Source: Calcarisporiella thermophila CBS 279.70
Lineage: Eukaryota; Calcarisporiellomycota
Direction of reading: 5' to 3'
NCBI RefSeq assembly: GCF_041956535.1
Contig: NW_027192191.1
Span: 941,443-1,005,442, forward strand
DNA length: 64,000 nucleotides
A model generated the notes under the pieces. It did no database searches. It saw nothing but the letters and a program-made list of their open reading frames with translations, and was not told where the DNA came from. Shown one piece after another: positions 1 to 12,057 of this stretch (position 1 is the stretch's first letter; each line of letters starts with the position of its first letter). Position numbers and translations under genes: made by a program.

Positions 1-341
1 CCACTTTTTCAATCAACTCACCACAAGCAATACCTCCACTGAGAAAAGTCCACACAGAAGCCATCGATGCACCTTCTCCGTTTAACTCGCAGGCGTCGGA
101 ATCAACTGCTCTTGATGAGACTGCTCCCCCGACGCCTCTAGAGTCATCTTCAGAGAGTCGTCATGTGACCTTTGTCTGCGGTAGCCCTCTAGAACCAGCA
201 GACTCCCGCGCAAGTAAATACATTCGACAAAACTGCTCATGTTGTGGTGACGTATTCAATGATCTTGATTCGGGAATCGCCAGTATTTATTACGCTCCTG
301 CTTCATCTTCTCCCTCGTCAGCTCCGTTACTACCGCTTTAA
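1..341 (+). CDS. C-terminal part of an unidentified protein (5' end outside window)
   Basis: One open frame runs from base 3 to a TAA at 339-341, giving the last 112 residues of a protein whose start lies off the left edge. The first half is Ser/Thr/Pro-rich and looks disordered. The end holds a small cluster, NCSCCGDVFNDLDSG, with three cysteines in CSCC spacing, followed by a Ser/Pro tail. No family is recognised. The codon use and the clean stop support a real 3' exon; an AT-rich non-coding stretch begins directly after it. Confidence 0.6.
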   Translation, partial: TFSINSPQAIPPLRKVHTEAIDAPSPFNSQASESTALDETAPPTPLESSSESRHVTFVCGSPLEPADSRASKYIRQNCSCCGDVFNDLDSGIASIYYAPASSSPSSAPLLPL

Positions 342-3237
342 TTTTACATTTCTTGCAATCCAAAAAAGTCATTCCTCTTAGCATTTTACCTCATATACAC
401 TTTTATATTACAGCTTGTGTTTATTCCCCCATTTTTATCTGCCGATTTTTCCCTTAAAATAATATAATGTTCTAGAATAGAATGAGCACTAGTTAACTGC
501 CTGTTGACACATATTTTATACATTACTTTATTATTCCAAATATGTGGAAACATTTTGTAGAGCAAAAATAAAGATTCCTCGTCAGAAAGTGTTAATTCAG
601 CTTACCTTTCCATGAAGGGAGAGTTTTCTATGGCATAAAAGCAGAACAATAGAGTAGTTAGTCTAAAGTTCGATATAAATGCAGGAAAGAGAAAATAAAT
701 AAATGTTTTCTCAGGTGAATTAAAAGATTTCTTTCAAAACATTTCAGAAGTCTAACATATATGAAAGTGAAAGCATCATAGACAGGATAATAAAAGAAAA
801 GAATAAGACTTGACTACTTACCATAAGCTATACGTTTACAAGATGATCCAGAGTAATGATTAATTACTATAAAATGTGATCGCAATAGATAAAGTTTATT
901 TAAACAAGAACGCAAACAAAAATTTCAAATAAATACCCTAAATAATGAGGCTTAGACTTTTACGCGTCACTCTAATTGAATCAATTCATTGTAATCCGAC
1001 GAGGAATAGGTACTTTTAATTTCTTCTCCGGTCTTTATTCCAGGTAATTTTATTCCTTCTCTCCCCTCACCTACCCCTTCTGTTAACACTTTCACGTGTA
1101 ATCACCCAATAGCTATTGACTTTTATATCCTAGTGGAGCTTTAAAATTTTAACTCATGAACGGTGCTATAGCAGAGATAAGCTCAAATATGATTAGACTG
1201 ATTTTAAAATATTTACATTCATTATTGATTTTAGCAACGCTGCTCTAGTTTGCATTTTTTAACTCTTTTTGTTATTTCGATCTTGATAACATTTTATGTA
1301 TTTCCTACTATGATTCATTGAACCATTTATCAGGCCTTTTTATATATTTCGTTATTGCTATCTCTGCAACCATTTCTGCTGAAAAGGTTTGTCCACTTGG
1401 CAAGGATCCAGAATCGTATAAAGATGAGATTAAGAAATGCTTCTTTGAGCAGATCTATCAACTATGATAAACCTTGACGCTGTTGCGATTCCTGGTTACG
1501 GTAAAAAAATTCAAATTTGATCTATCCACTGCCTAGTCACCAACAAAAGGAAGAATGCACCGAAGTCTCTTCGCAACACTCTCTGAAGCGAACAAGCGCA
1601 GTATCAGACATAACGTGGCAGGGGTATATAGCCATTACATTAACTCAAGTAATTGAAAATGAAATTAAGTCCAAGCATGCATATTTAAGCCCTTTTCAAC
1701 TTCAATATCCCCAGCGTTTTAGCTTTTCCTCTTTGAATGTAGCTTGCATATATTCCTATAAATAGCGTAGGTACCTTTTTTGCAATACCATCCCACTCTA
1801 TTTCTACGAGTTGTAATAAAAATATTTTGATTCCGAAAAATAAGTTGTCGGTTTGTGACTTTTAATTGGCTTTAGGTTAGCACTAAGTACAGCGGTTTAG
1901 AATAAATGGAATAAGCAGTCAACAACCCAAGTTTCACGTTCCCATCTTCCATAACTTTTATTACAATCTACCTTATTTTTTTTTTCTTGTTTTACTATTT
2001 ACTTGCTACCCCTCTTCTCGGAAAGGCTAAAATGTCACACTTGAAAACCAATACTTTTAGGGTTACTCTGCCTCAATGATCAGAATTAGTGATTTCAAGC
2101 ATTTTCCAATATACTGTATTTTACGGTAATGTCGTCCGTTTTTATCGTCAAATTCGATCTTTGTATCCAAGCAGTGGCAGAATAGTCTGGACAACTTTAT
2201 CCGCAGCCAATTAGAATGAAGCAGAGTTCGGCCCTAAGTTAGATTGGTGAATGCCAATTAAACTTAGGGTTGAACTTAAGTAACAACGAAAGAGGAGACC
2301 CTCACTACAGAAATATAAGAAAAGTAATCCTTCATTTAAATTTCAAAGTATTATATAATTGAAAACTGGTTACAAATGCTATTCTGTAATTGTTAACCGC
2401 TCTATATCGTCAAAACTCAAGATTCCTTCTATTAAACCAAGTGAAAATGAATTAAAACAACAGCCCTTCATTCAAATCACGATATGAGCCATGAATATCT
2501 AAAAAGCTGCTTAATCTATTCAGTTAATTCAGATTTAAGGCTTATTATTATTAAAAAGGGAGGAGATAAATGCCAACTTGGAAATTGGAGTTTTCTCGTA
2601 ATATACAAAGATGATAGATTTTTTTTTCAACTAGCGATGTTTTCTGACAATTGTAAGTGAACTCAAAATATGATGCGTAATCTGGAAGAGAAAGGACGAA
2701 TCCCGTAAACTAAACAATCAGATTCTCTTATTGCTAAGCAATTTCGAACGAGCTTCCAATATAAATTTTTAATTGCTTAATTATAAAATTAATAATTTTT
2801 CTGTAGAGTCACTTGCTTGGCAAATTGGCTCAGCAATCAAAGTGCACAAAAAAAACCTTTAAAACTCATCTGTTCATTAAGTACGCAATGTACTCTCCAT
2901 ATCCCACGTTGACTCAATTTCCTGTGTTGCAATACAGGGCCCTATTTTAGTCTGATTTAGATATATTCCCGGCACAGCCAAAGATAATGATGTAGGTCAC
3001 AAATCGGATTAATTACTAATCCAAAAGTTTAAAATTGCAGCTGTCTATATATACTAGGACTTCGTTATTCCTTTTATTCTGCTAAATCCTTAGCACCTCC
3101 CTCCAATTTTCCTTATTTTTTATGAATATTTTCTGCTGCTCTTTTTTATCACATTTATTTACCCTTCAAACGTTGCAATCGTCATATACTCAGATAATCT
3201 TATTTATAAATATATCGTTTAAGCCACAATAGAAAAA
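342..3237. other. gene-free AT-rich intergenic stretch
   Basis: No frame here has splice-compatible extension, recognisable protein similarity or RNA-gene boxes. The only clear structure is the inverted repeat at 2232-2269, listed separately. It separates the 3' end of the first gene from the transporter gene and is unusually long for this window. Confidence 0.6.
2232..2269. repeat. 16-bp imperfect inverted repeat (hairpin)
   Basis: The left arm is 2232-2247 (CCCTAAGTTAGATTGG) and the right arm 2254-2269 (CCAATTAAACTTAGGG), around a 6-base loop TGAATG. Fourteen of 16 positions pair and one of the two mismatches would be a G-U wobble in RNA. It is not next to a gene end. It could be a remnant of a small inverted-repeat element or a structured RNA element; the sequence alone does not decide. 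Confidence 0.7.
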
Positions 3238-4999
3238 ATGACCACAAGTAAAATTATCCATAGTTGAATCGAGCTTTAGCATCAAAAGATCTCAATGAAC
3301 TAATGCTTACTCAATTGTAGGAGATTTGGCTCCTCAAGATCTCGAAGAGAAGGGATCCACCAATGGCTCATTATCGGATACACAATTGGAGGCAGCCAGC
3401 TATGAAAAAAAGTTTGAGCCCGAGAAGGATATTGGACCGCCTCCTGACGGCGGTTGGGGGTGGCTTGTAGTATTTGCAAGCTTCTCAATCAATTTTGTTG
3501 CTTTTGGTACTACTACCATCTGGTTTGTTTTAAGCACCATTATAAAATCGTAAGGAATGTTTAAAATTTAATCCTCTTCGTAATCTTAAATAGGGGCGTT
3601 TTTCAAGAACAATATGTGAGAGAATTTAAAAACACTACTCTGTTTGATCTCTCTTTTGTTGGAGGATTAGCCACGGGCCTTATCTTTACAATGGGTCCTA
3701 TTTCTGCTCCGCTAATTGCTCGTTTTGGGTATCACGTACCTATGCTTGTCGGTAGTGTGCTTGCACCTCTTGGGATTGCTTTAGCTAGTTTGTCCACTGA
3801 AGTTTGGCACGTTTATCTCACCCAAGCTGTTGTTTTCGGTATTGGATGTTCACTGCTCTTCATCTCTTCAATTGCACTTCCCGCTCAGGTAGGAAAAAAC
3901 CTTTATCAACTTATCTCCCAACTTCTACATCTGCAAACCACTTTGCTATAATTCGGTGTGTGAATCTTTCATATAGTGGTTCGAAAAGCGACGTGCGTTA
4001 GCTGTGGGTATTTGTTCATCTGGAAGTGGAATTGGAGGACTTGTCCTTGCTCCTCTTGCTCGCCATCTCATCAATATTATGGGATTCCGGTGGTGTCTCC
4101 GTGTTATGGCCTTCATTAGTTTTGCTCTTTGTATTATGGCAACTTTCTTCGCCAGAGCTAGAATTCCACTTTCACAACGTAGAGCTGGCAACAAATCTTT
4201 TGATGTTTCGCTTTTAAGGATTCCCGGATTCCTGAGCCTCATAGCATTTTCATTTATTAATCTTTTTGGGTATGCTTTACCATTCTTCTATACCCCATGT
4301 AAGTGAAAGCAACTCATTGTTCGTAGATTATCTCTTATCCCAGATATAACTCATTATATCCAAGTCCTTTTAAGATATTAACTACCATCTCTCATTTAAT
4401 TTCTAATTTCATAGCATATGCTACATTCATTGGACTTTCTAAAGAAACCGGTGCGCTTTTTGTTGGAATAATGAGCGGAATCAACGCTATATGCCGTGTA
4501 ATACTTGGCTATCTTGGCGATCGTTATGGTCGTATAAATATGCAGTTCACGGCAGTATTCTTGTCCGGGTTGACTTGTCTTTTGATATGGGCATTTTCAT
4601 ACAATTATGGTACTCTTTTGGCGTTTGTCATACTTTACGGAATAACTGGGGGCGGGTACTGGGCTTTAACTCCAACTGTAGCAGCAGAGGTTGTTGGTTA
4701 GTAGGATTGTTAATGGAAATGATATATTTTAATGCCTACATTTGAGTAGTGTATATCTAATATCTTCGTATATTGTATTAGGGGTTGAAAATCTCGGATC
4801 CGCACTCAGTATCCTATACATATTTAACGTGGTCCCACTTACATTTGGAGGAAGTATTCTGGCAGCTTTACTCCAGTCTACAAACAATACTTCCTATACT
4901 CCAGGTATTTTATTTGCAGGTTTTACCCTGGTGGTAGGAGCACTCTGCCTTATTCATACCAAACTTTGGCGGAATTCTCGGATACTTGCTAAGGTTTAA
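3238..4999 (+). CDS. MCT-type (monocarboxylate transporter-like) major facilitator protein
   Basis: Predicted plasma-membrane carrier of the monocarboxylate transporter branch of the MFS. Six exons join in frame to 451 residues: 3238-3247, 3321-3549, 3594-3888, 3977-4298, 4415-4696 and 4782-4999. The first exon is only ATG plus seven bases. A charged N-terminus leads into PPPDGGWGWLVVFASF, the signature that opens TM1 in fungal MCT-like proteins. WFEKRRALAVGICSSGSGIG then matches the conserved segment before TM5, and DRYGRINMQ lies after TM8. The length fits the family. The substrate cannot be read from sequence; fungal members have been tied to riboflavin, carboxylate or siderophore-related transport, so no substrate is claimed. 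A fragment of this gene is repeated in inverted orientation at 6058-6236. Confidence 0.88.
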
Positions 5000-6057
5000 T
5001 TTTTGGAGCAAGTTTACTAGGATCAGGGCTATCATCTTTGGAGATTTAACTCTATTATATGATGTTTAGAATTGTATAGTATACCTTACTTATTTCTTAT
5101 CCATAAAATATTATCCTTGATATTCTTGAAAGCCATTTAATTTATATTAATTATATATATATTATTGCTGAACTATTAAGAAAAATGCGATGGTATAGAG
5201 AAAATAAAAGAATTATATGCAACTGTTCAATAAATTTTCATCGTAGCGCTTCAAGTTTCCATACCAATCTTGGGCTGTTCGTGCATTTTCACTGAGGGAT
5301 ATTGACATAGCTGGAATGTATCATTAATAAAACATGAATTTCGATTAGTTTTCCAAAGATATTCCAATTTTTAGTTCATATAGGAATATTGAGTTTATAA
5401 TGAAAAGTATCAATTTGTATCAACTCTTTTATAAAGAATGGCATATAAAGGTCTTAATAAGATAACATCTGCACAATTACTGCTGCCGAGAACCAGAATC
5501 TATCACCAATTTTTACTTCCATAATCAATACAAATAAATATCATATTGATTAGTACTTGAAACTAATCTGCAATTTACTTTAAATCGAGCAAATTTGCAG
5601 AAATCTTCGTCACTGATCAGCCATGCTTATAATACAGGGCACGAGTATTGCAATAAATAACATATTATTTTCGTAGCAAATTCTACCAATTTCTTTTTCC
5701 ACCATCTGGTAGAAGAGATCACCAATATCAAGGCTAAGGATTTCTAAGGGTTTTGCAGTCTTCTGGTGGCGAAGGAAGGAAAATAATAGGAAGGAGGAGA
5801 CAATTTCTACTGGAAATTGCCAGACGCAATCTGATGATTTGGACATACAGGATTAAAATAACGCAAAGCAACATTATCAAAGGGGATATGTGATAAGTGA
5901 AATCCTCAATGTCTCGTAGATGTGTTCGGGTTAGTTATTGGGGATATTTTCCTTATTTGCTGATCTCGCTTTACAATTGGACGAAAAAGATTCCAAATAA
6001 ATGAGACCACATTAATTATGTATAAGTTAATTGTGCAAAGAAAAACATACTAAACCC
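5000..6057. other. intergenic stretch between the transporter and its inverted fragment
   Basis: No supported gene. It is AT-rich with short frames that lack splice continuity or recognisable similarity. It forms the spacer between the two arms of the inverted duplication. Confidence 0.5.
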
Positions 6058-6236
6058 AAGATTTTCAACCCCTAATACAATATACAAAGATATTAGATAT
6101 ACACTACTCAAATGTAGGCATTAAAATATATCATTTCCATTAACAATCCTACTAACCAACAACCTCTGCTGCTACAGTTGGAGCTATAGCCCAGTATCCG
6201 TCCTCCAGTTATTCCGTAAAGTATGACAAACGCCAA
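6058..6236 (-). pseudogene. inverted partial copy of the MCT-like transporter gene
   Basis: The minus strand here repeats 4618-4796 almost base for base. The copied part covers the end of exon 5 (FVILYGITGG..LGYSSNCSSRG), the whole of intron 5, and the first bases of exon 6. Because the intron is kept, this is a DNA-level duplication and not a retrocopy. Differences are few: about five substitutions in the exon part, and one C to T in or near the intron. Outside these limits the two regions do not match. The fragment has no start, no flanking exons and cannot encode a transporter. Confidence 0.9.
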
Positions 6237-7182
6237 GAAAGAAAGAAAAGGCCAACACGTATAAAGTATTTCAATAGTTGTTTTTTCGGTAAGCATGGGT
6301 AGGTTTTGACAAATGACTCAACATAAACTGAGTATGAATACAGCTGCTTGGATATCTTGTAAATTTAAAATTTTTTATAGAGTGTTATTTAGAGTTTAAA
6401 GTGGTACATGGCGCAATTTGATTGCAATACCACGATAGATACACTTTAGTGTGGCTGAACAGCAGGGAGAGGCCCGGCAACATAAATCTTATTGTTCCCA
6501 TATCTATTATCATTTTTGAACCCTTTCTATCTCCTGACTAAGTATATACTATTATTCTGATTGTTAGAAAGAGAAAAAAAGATTGAAATATCCTAATCTA
6601 AATGAAGCTTTCATATTTTAACAGAACGAAAAAAAGCATTGGCACTATGAACAGCACAGTTTAAGAATATAATATATTTTACATTAATAATTCCTGTATT
6701 ATCTGCACTAACTTCAAAGTAAAACCCTCGGTTTAATTCAAACGAGATGGTCCAATCACGAAAAGTATGTTGCGAGTTTTAACCTAATACTTACCGATCA
6801 TGCTTTAATATGAATCACCCTATCTCTCATAATAAGGTGTCGCATCGAATTGATGCAATTTTACCAAGAGATCCAATGCGGGCTCTAAACAAAGTAAAAG
6901 GACTAATGATATATGGGAAAACCTGCCAGAGTGTAACCTTAAAAAAGTGCTATAGCTCAACTTTATCTCGAAATCACCAAGAGTTTTTTTATCGATTACA
7001 AATCTTTCTTTCTTAGGGCTGTGCTGGGTCATTTTCATCATAGCCTCTGCACAGCCATAATAAAAAAAGGAGAATATAGAAACTTTGTAAAGGTATGTCT
7101 AATCTAAGGCAATGATTCAGTCACTAAGCAAAGACAACCAAGTCATAGCCTCCTCCCCCCCCCCCCCGCCAATATTGAAGCC
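6237..7182. other. intergenic stretch, no supported gene
   Basis: Short frames on both strands (for example around 6810-7041) overlap each other and show no family resemblance. A run of about 14 C lies just downstream at 7154-7167. The stretch contains the upstream region of the next gene. Confidence 0.5.
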
Positions 7183-7190
7183 TATAAAAG
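7183..7190 (+). promoter_or_regulatory. TATA box for the gene starting at 7283
   Basis: TATAAAAG lies 93 bases before the ATG at 7283. It argues that transcription starts near 7215 and that the first usable ATG is 7283, rather than an upstream in-frame ATG at 7112 that would add a polyproline tract encoded by a C-run. Confidence 0.55.
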
Positions 7191-7282
7191 CTCATGATTT
7201 TCAGACATTGCCGCCATCCTGCAATCAATATTTTATTTTACGAAATATCACACTACATTTTATCGCTTCTAAACTATACGCC

Positions 7283-9934
7283 ATGAAACAAGAATTTAAC
7301 CATCGTGCGCACTTGCATGGGAATAATGCAGTCCAGGCTGAAATATTAGCGAAAGAATATTCTCAAGGGGACACACGAATTTATTCTGATGTTTATTCTC
7401 GCCTCATCAAGGAATTTGCATCATTTGAGATAAAATCTGGCAAGGATACTTCCAAGGGGCTCTTAACCTTGGGAGTTGGCAGATTACGTCGAGTTGCAGT
7501 GTGGACTTTACAAGATGTCTTGCTCCTTTTATTTATTGCCAAAGAAAAAAGCGAGTGTACCCATGACCCTAACCATCGGTTTCAATCTAATTCTGAGCTT
7601 CCTTATAGTAAGTACATCTATTTATTCACATACTAGAGAAAATTTAAAAAATTTTAGCATGACAGCTAATTTAAGTTAGTGGAGCTAATTATCAAATTAT
7701 CTCCAACTATTTTTACTATCTCTTGCAAACTTTATTTTAATATTTCTTTATAAATTTATTTAGGCGGCAGTTATGAAGCCGAGGAGGTCAAAGATTTCCT
7801 CTATAGTCTTGTCTCTAATGTGTTTGTTGATAGTGCAGAAACACATCTTGCTACCCAGGCGAACACCATCATCGAGAATGTATTCGTCTCACAGAGTGCA
7901 AAAACGATTATGCAGTCAATTCTTGAGGCGATACAATTAAAATCTGCCGCATATGAGCATTGGAAATATCCTAAGTCACTTTCACCCATTGATCTTACCT
8001 TTGATGCCGTGCAACATTGTCTGGCTCGCTTTTTGATTGACGAAGGAATGAACCGTGTTATGTTCTCCTGGGAAAGGCCACTTGGTGAAAATTTAGTTGA
8101 TTCTGTATCTAATATACTCCAGACTGCTCGAGACGAGTCCCGTCAACTCCATCCAACAGAATATATTCTCCTTCACGTCGCTTATCAACAGCTGGCCCAA
8201 GGAGAAAACCCCAAGCAAGCCCATGCCCGCTTCTTGGGCACTTCTGGTTTTCGTAAGGACACTCAAACGTACATGTCTTTAACGGATCCAGGAGATGGCC
8301 ATGTATTCGGTACCACGCGACACAACGAATGGATGAGGGGAGCAATTGTTCATGTTGGTAAGTTACCATTTTGTTTTAATATAAATATACAGTTCATTCT
8401 TCTTATTTCAACGAGGATTACATCATACATCTTATACATTTTAATTATCCAGAGCATTTGGAACGCCCAAACCACTACCCTCGTAAGAAGATAGAATCCT
8501 ATCGCATCGCATCAATCCTTGATTTCGCTAAAACCAGGTTGCATGTTGGCTCTCAAGCTCCGACAACGGTAGGTACCATAGAGTTGTTTTAGTTTGGATA
8601 TGCTTCTATAATTTAGGCTTATTAAGCACTCGTTATAAAAACATCAGATTTTTCTTAACATTTATTTTCGAAATTTAATTTATTTATATTCAATATAGTA
8701 TTTTGTAGGGCGTATGCTTAAGGATTTCGGAGAGTTTGATCTTGACTTTATTAAAGTGGTAAACACCACCTCGGCAGCGGCTTCGGTAAGTTTTAGATAT
8801 TTACCTATTATATGTATATTTTTCTAAACTATTTCTGTTAGTCCGCATTTCAACTAGGGGCCGCGGAGTGCAAGGTAGCGATGGATGGCCTAAGGAGTTC
8901 TCAGATGGTTAGATATATGAAAGCTCTATCAGGACACACTCTCCGCAACCACAAACAGTATCTCTCCTCCGCTTTCAATCTGAACACCGTTTTAATTGAT
9001 GATCTGCCACCACATTCTCCAGAGAGTCCGGCTTACTTAACTGATCAAATGGATATTGGTCGACGTGGTATTGAACTGGCAGCCATGGGTGGATTCGAAA
9101 AGGTCACCTGGGATGGTGCAAGTGACTCATATCCTAGTAGATGCGTTTTGGAGCAACTTGGATTCCAAAATATGCTTGAGCTTGTTCACCGTGCTCATGA
9201 ACTAGGTCTCGTTACATATTTTTCTGCCGGTTTCAAATTCCACCACATCGAGCAAGTAGTTTATTCAGGCGTCGATGGTGTGGGCATTGGAGGTGCTCAG
9301 ATCCTACGCTACATGGACCACCAAACTGGTATGCATGGCCCTTATCTTGAGGAGAACATTCCTGAGATTTTGCGTCTCCGTGATAAAGCCGCTGCTTCTG
9401 TTCGTGGCCGTGGTGTTCATCTCCTCTGCCGCTTGGATCGTATGTTCTTTGAAGGTTCCATTACGACCCAACACAATGAATTCCGTCAACAACTGTATCA
9501 AGCACTTTACGATAAGGACGAGATTCGCATTTTGGAAATACTGGATCAGTTAGATGAGATTTCTGCCCTTCCTGATGATGGAGAAACCCCATATCTTGGA
9601 TATGCCAAACGCCTTATTGCGAGCAAGTCACCTATGATAAAGTCTTTTATGGGTGATAAAGAGTGGCAGATATGGATCGCAAAACTCGCTATGTTAGTGG
9701 AATGGGGAAATGAGACTGAGTTAATGGAAGAATACATGGGTGAAACTTGGCTTAATCTCCGGGCCAAGTATCGTAATACTCGCGCAAGGGTAAGTCATTC
9801 ATTTTACTCTCGCCCTATTATAATTCATTATAAGAGGTATATATTAACAATTAAATTCTAAAATAATGTAATTCTCTACTTGTATATAGCGCTCTTCTCT
9901 TCGAGTTAGGGCCAAGCTTATTACACAGAATTGA
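7283..9934 (+). CDS. uncharacterised 704-residue fungal protein with a TIM-barrel-like C-terminal part
   Basis: Six exons join cleanly: 7283-7607, 7764-8357, 8453-8568, 8699-8785, 8842-9789 and 9890-9934. The start was chosen because a TATA box sits at 7183. No named family is certain. Residues roughly 380-540 alternate hydrophobic strands with helices, including KVTWDGASDSYP, then VTYFSAGFKFHHIEQVV and GVDGVGIGGAQILRYMD. The order Lys/Asp after a strand, Gly at a strand end, then a glycine-rich G-GGA turn recalls the MfnB/DUF556 phosphate-binding barrel, but this is weak pattern similarity. The N-terminal half is helical without known motifs. It lacks a signal peptide and membrane segments, so it is probably a soluble cytoplasmic enzyme. 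An isolated gene flanked by non-coding DNA and a dead retroelement. Confidence 0.8.
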
Positions 9935-10841
9935 ACAGAGTTGTCCTAGGTCATCTAATCAAATATTCAACTTATTATTTATTTTTATCAACTATACATT
10001 TGTGGATTATGATTATACTATAGAGCCTAAAGATTTCAACATTTAAGGGATTCCTTCAGGAAGTCCTTCTTTGATATCTAATAAAATAGAAATTTTACAT
10101 GATATATATAATAGAACACGGTGAAAAGGAATAAAATTTCAAAACAAATATTCCCAAAATGAAATATAGTATATGGCTTCTGATGCTTTGAAGAGGCAAA
10201 GGTAAAGGGATGGTCCAGAAATGGTTCTCTTTGGGAGTGTATGGGTACACTGTTCATGAACCAGAGAGAGCCCCGGTGATTAGAGAGAATATCACTCTTA
10301 TGAGCAACTGGAGGCACGGAATCTATAGAGATTAGATAAATATTGTATTATTCCAGTATAAGAATGTTAACGTAGAAACAAATGAATCCCTCATTTATAA
10401 ATTCTATATTTCTCTGGAAATGCATTAATAGTAGCAATGAAAAATGTTTAATTGCTATACCTTAGAATCTCGTTAAAAAATCTAAAACATATCTAAGCAC
10501 GCTTACTTATATTTCAGAGAATCATTGAATAGAGGCTACTAGTGAAAACTACAAACCTTATGTAATTGTGGCCGAGGATACACTATTATACAAATCAGGC
10601 TAAACAATAACTCAAATTATTCATTTGAATCAATAACTTTTAAAAATCACAAAGTTAAGTGTGTAACTAGTCAAAATATCCTAAAAAGGAAAGTGGCTTA
10701 ATTAGATAGAGTTTACCAAGAAATTTCAGAAAACCGTTTAAAAACGTAAAAATATCTTAGTAAAAGAGAATACTTCCATATTTGATTGATTATGAACATT
10801 ATTGCAACACACGGCACCTTGTAAAATACCTTCTAATAGCA
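9935..10841. other. intergenic stretch before the retroelement remnant
   Basis: No supported gene. The stretch may contain earlier, more decayed parts of the retroelement that follows, but no reverse-transcriptase motif is legible. Confidence 0.4.
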
Positions 10842-11530
10842 GGTATTTACGCTATAATCGATGTCTCGAACGAAGGTTTGACCTACAAATATCTGTCAGT
10901 GATAACAGGAGGACCATGGTCACTGCAAACGGATCGACACATTAACTGGAAGGAAGAGAAAGAGATTATACTCTACCCCAAAATGTTCCTACTCCGCAAT
11001 GAACAACATTTTTTGTCGGAATAAATAACACAGCAGCATTAGAATGTGTTAAAAACAATAGGAGATTGCATTCTCCGCCCCTCAATTCACTTGTGCGGAA
11101 TATTTGGAGAAAATGCTTGGAGATACACATCCAAACGATAGCGGAACACATCCGGGGAAGGATGGATATAAGCATCAACTTAGTCCCGAGTGATTTAGAA
11201 GCATGCCAATCCTGATTTATCGACCATAAATTCTTCAAAAGCATCAAGAAGAATGGGGATCTCATTAGGTGGAGCTGTTTACAAGCAGATCAATATATTG
11301 ACTAAACTGATATTATCATTCAAAGCCAGGTGCAGAAACTACGAATGCCTTGTCCCACGATTGACGTAAGAAAAGGCATCCCTATACCTACCTCAATTGA
11401 CCCAATTTTACAAATATTAAGCAATACAAGTGAAAAATGTCGAGTGAATGCATCAACCTAAGCCTAATAATGTCCCACTATCCACTAGCCGCATGGTTTC
11501 TCCAGCCACTATTTATAAAAACTGCGAGTT
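10842..11530 (+). mobile_element. decayed retrotransposon fragment (RNase H region, DIRS-like or related)
   Basis: Read on the plus strand in drifting frames, the sequence spells an RNase H domain as found behind reverse transcriptase. It starts with IDVSNEGLTYKY and TGGPWSLQTDRHINWKEEK (10857 on), then NNTAALECVKNNRRLHSP (about 11024 on), then AEHIRGRMD, followed by a stop inside a segment resembling the end of RNase H. Near 11470 a frame reads MSHYPLAAWFLQPLF, like the Pro...Trp-Phe...Leu stretch that follows RNase H in DIRS-type elements. Several frameshifts and stops interrupt it, so it is inactive. No terminal repeats or recombinase domain are visible, so the class assignment is tentative. 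Confidence 0.65.
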
Positions 11531-12057
11531 TGCCCACAATTGCTTAAAATGCGACCCATCTAAGCAGCTCCACTAACAACGCAATCGCTGAAGAAAAGGA
11601 TTTGGCATTGGACCTCTTGGTGTAAATTAGAAAAGAATTGTTATACCTGGGGAACGAGGACAGGGTGCAAGAAGAACTGGTAACACATTAGCCCCAAAAT
11701 CCTTTGACATGGACACAGTCACGTTAGGAAGCTAGACATCTATTGCAATCTTCAATATTGGGCGGCGGAACACTCTAGTACGAAGTCGAAGTTTTCCGTG
11801 AGTTTGCCAGCGTTTGCCGTACACTAATAAATATACTATCAGAAAAACGCATTTATCAGGATTCTAGTGGACATGAAAGAATTTTTATGATACAACAATT
11901 GTCTCCGGTTTCTTTTGAATACCTTTTTCTTTCTTGTCTTGACTATCTTTACTGATTTGTGGCGCAGTTTAATTCGAGTCACCTTTAGATTGAACTTTTG
12001 CGCCCAGACTAATATATAAATTGATTATAGATCGCATTCGCACAATTAAATACCAAT
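11531..12057. other. non-coding stretch, possibly further retroelement debris, plus promoter of next gene
   Basis: Frames are broken by stops. Some segments near 11570-11760 may continue the decayed element. The last 100 bases include an AT-rich TATATAA stretch near 12013 that may serve the gene at 12058. Confidence 0.35.

Noticed and set aside
7112-7282. Upstream ATG adding a polyproline N-terminus to the 704-residue protein
   Set aside because: A TATA box at 7183 lies between this ATG and the next one, and the proline run comes from a C-homopolymer.
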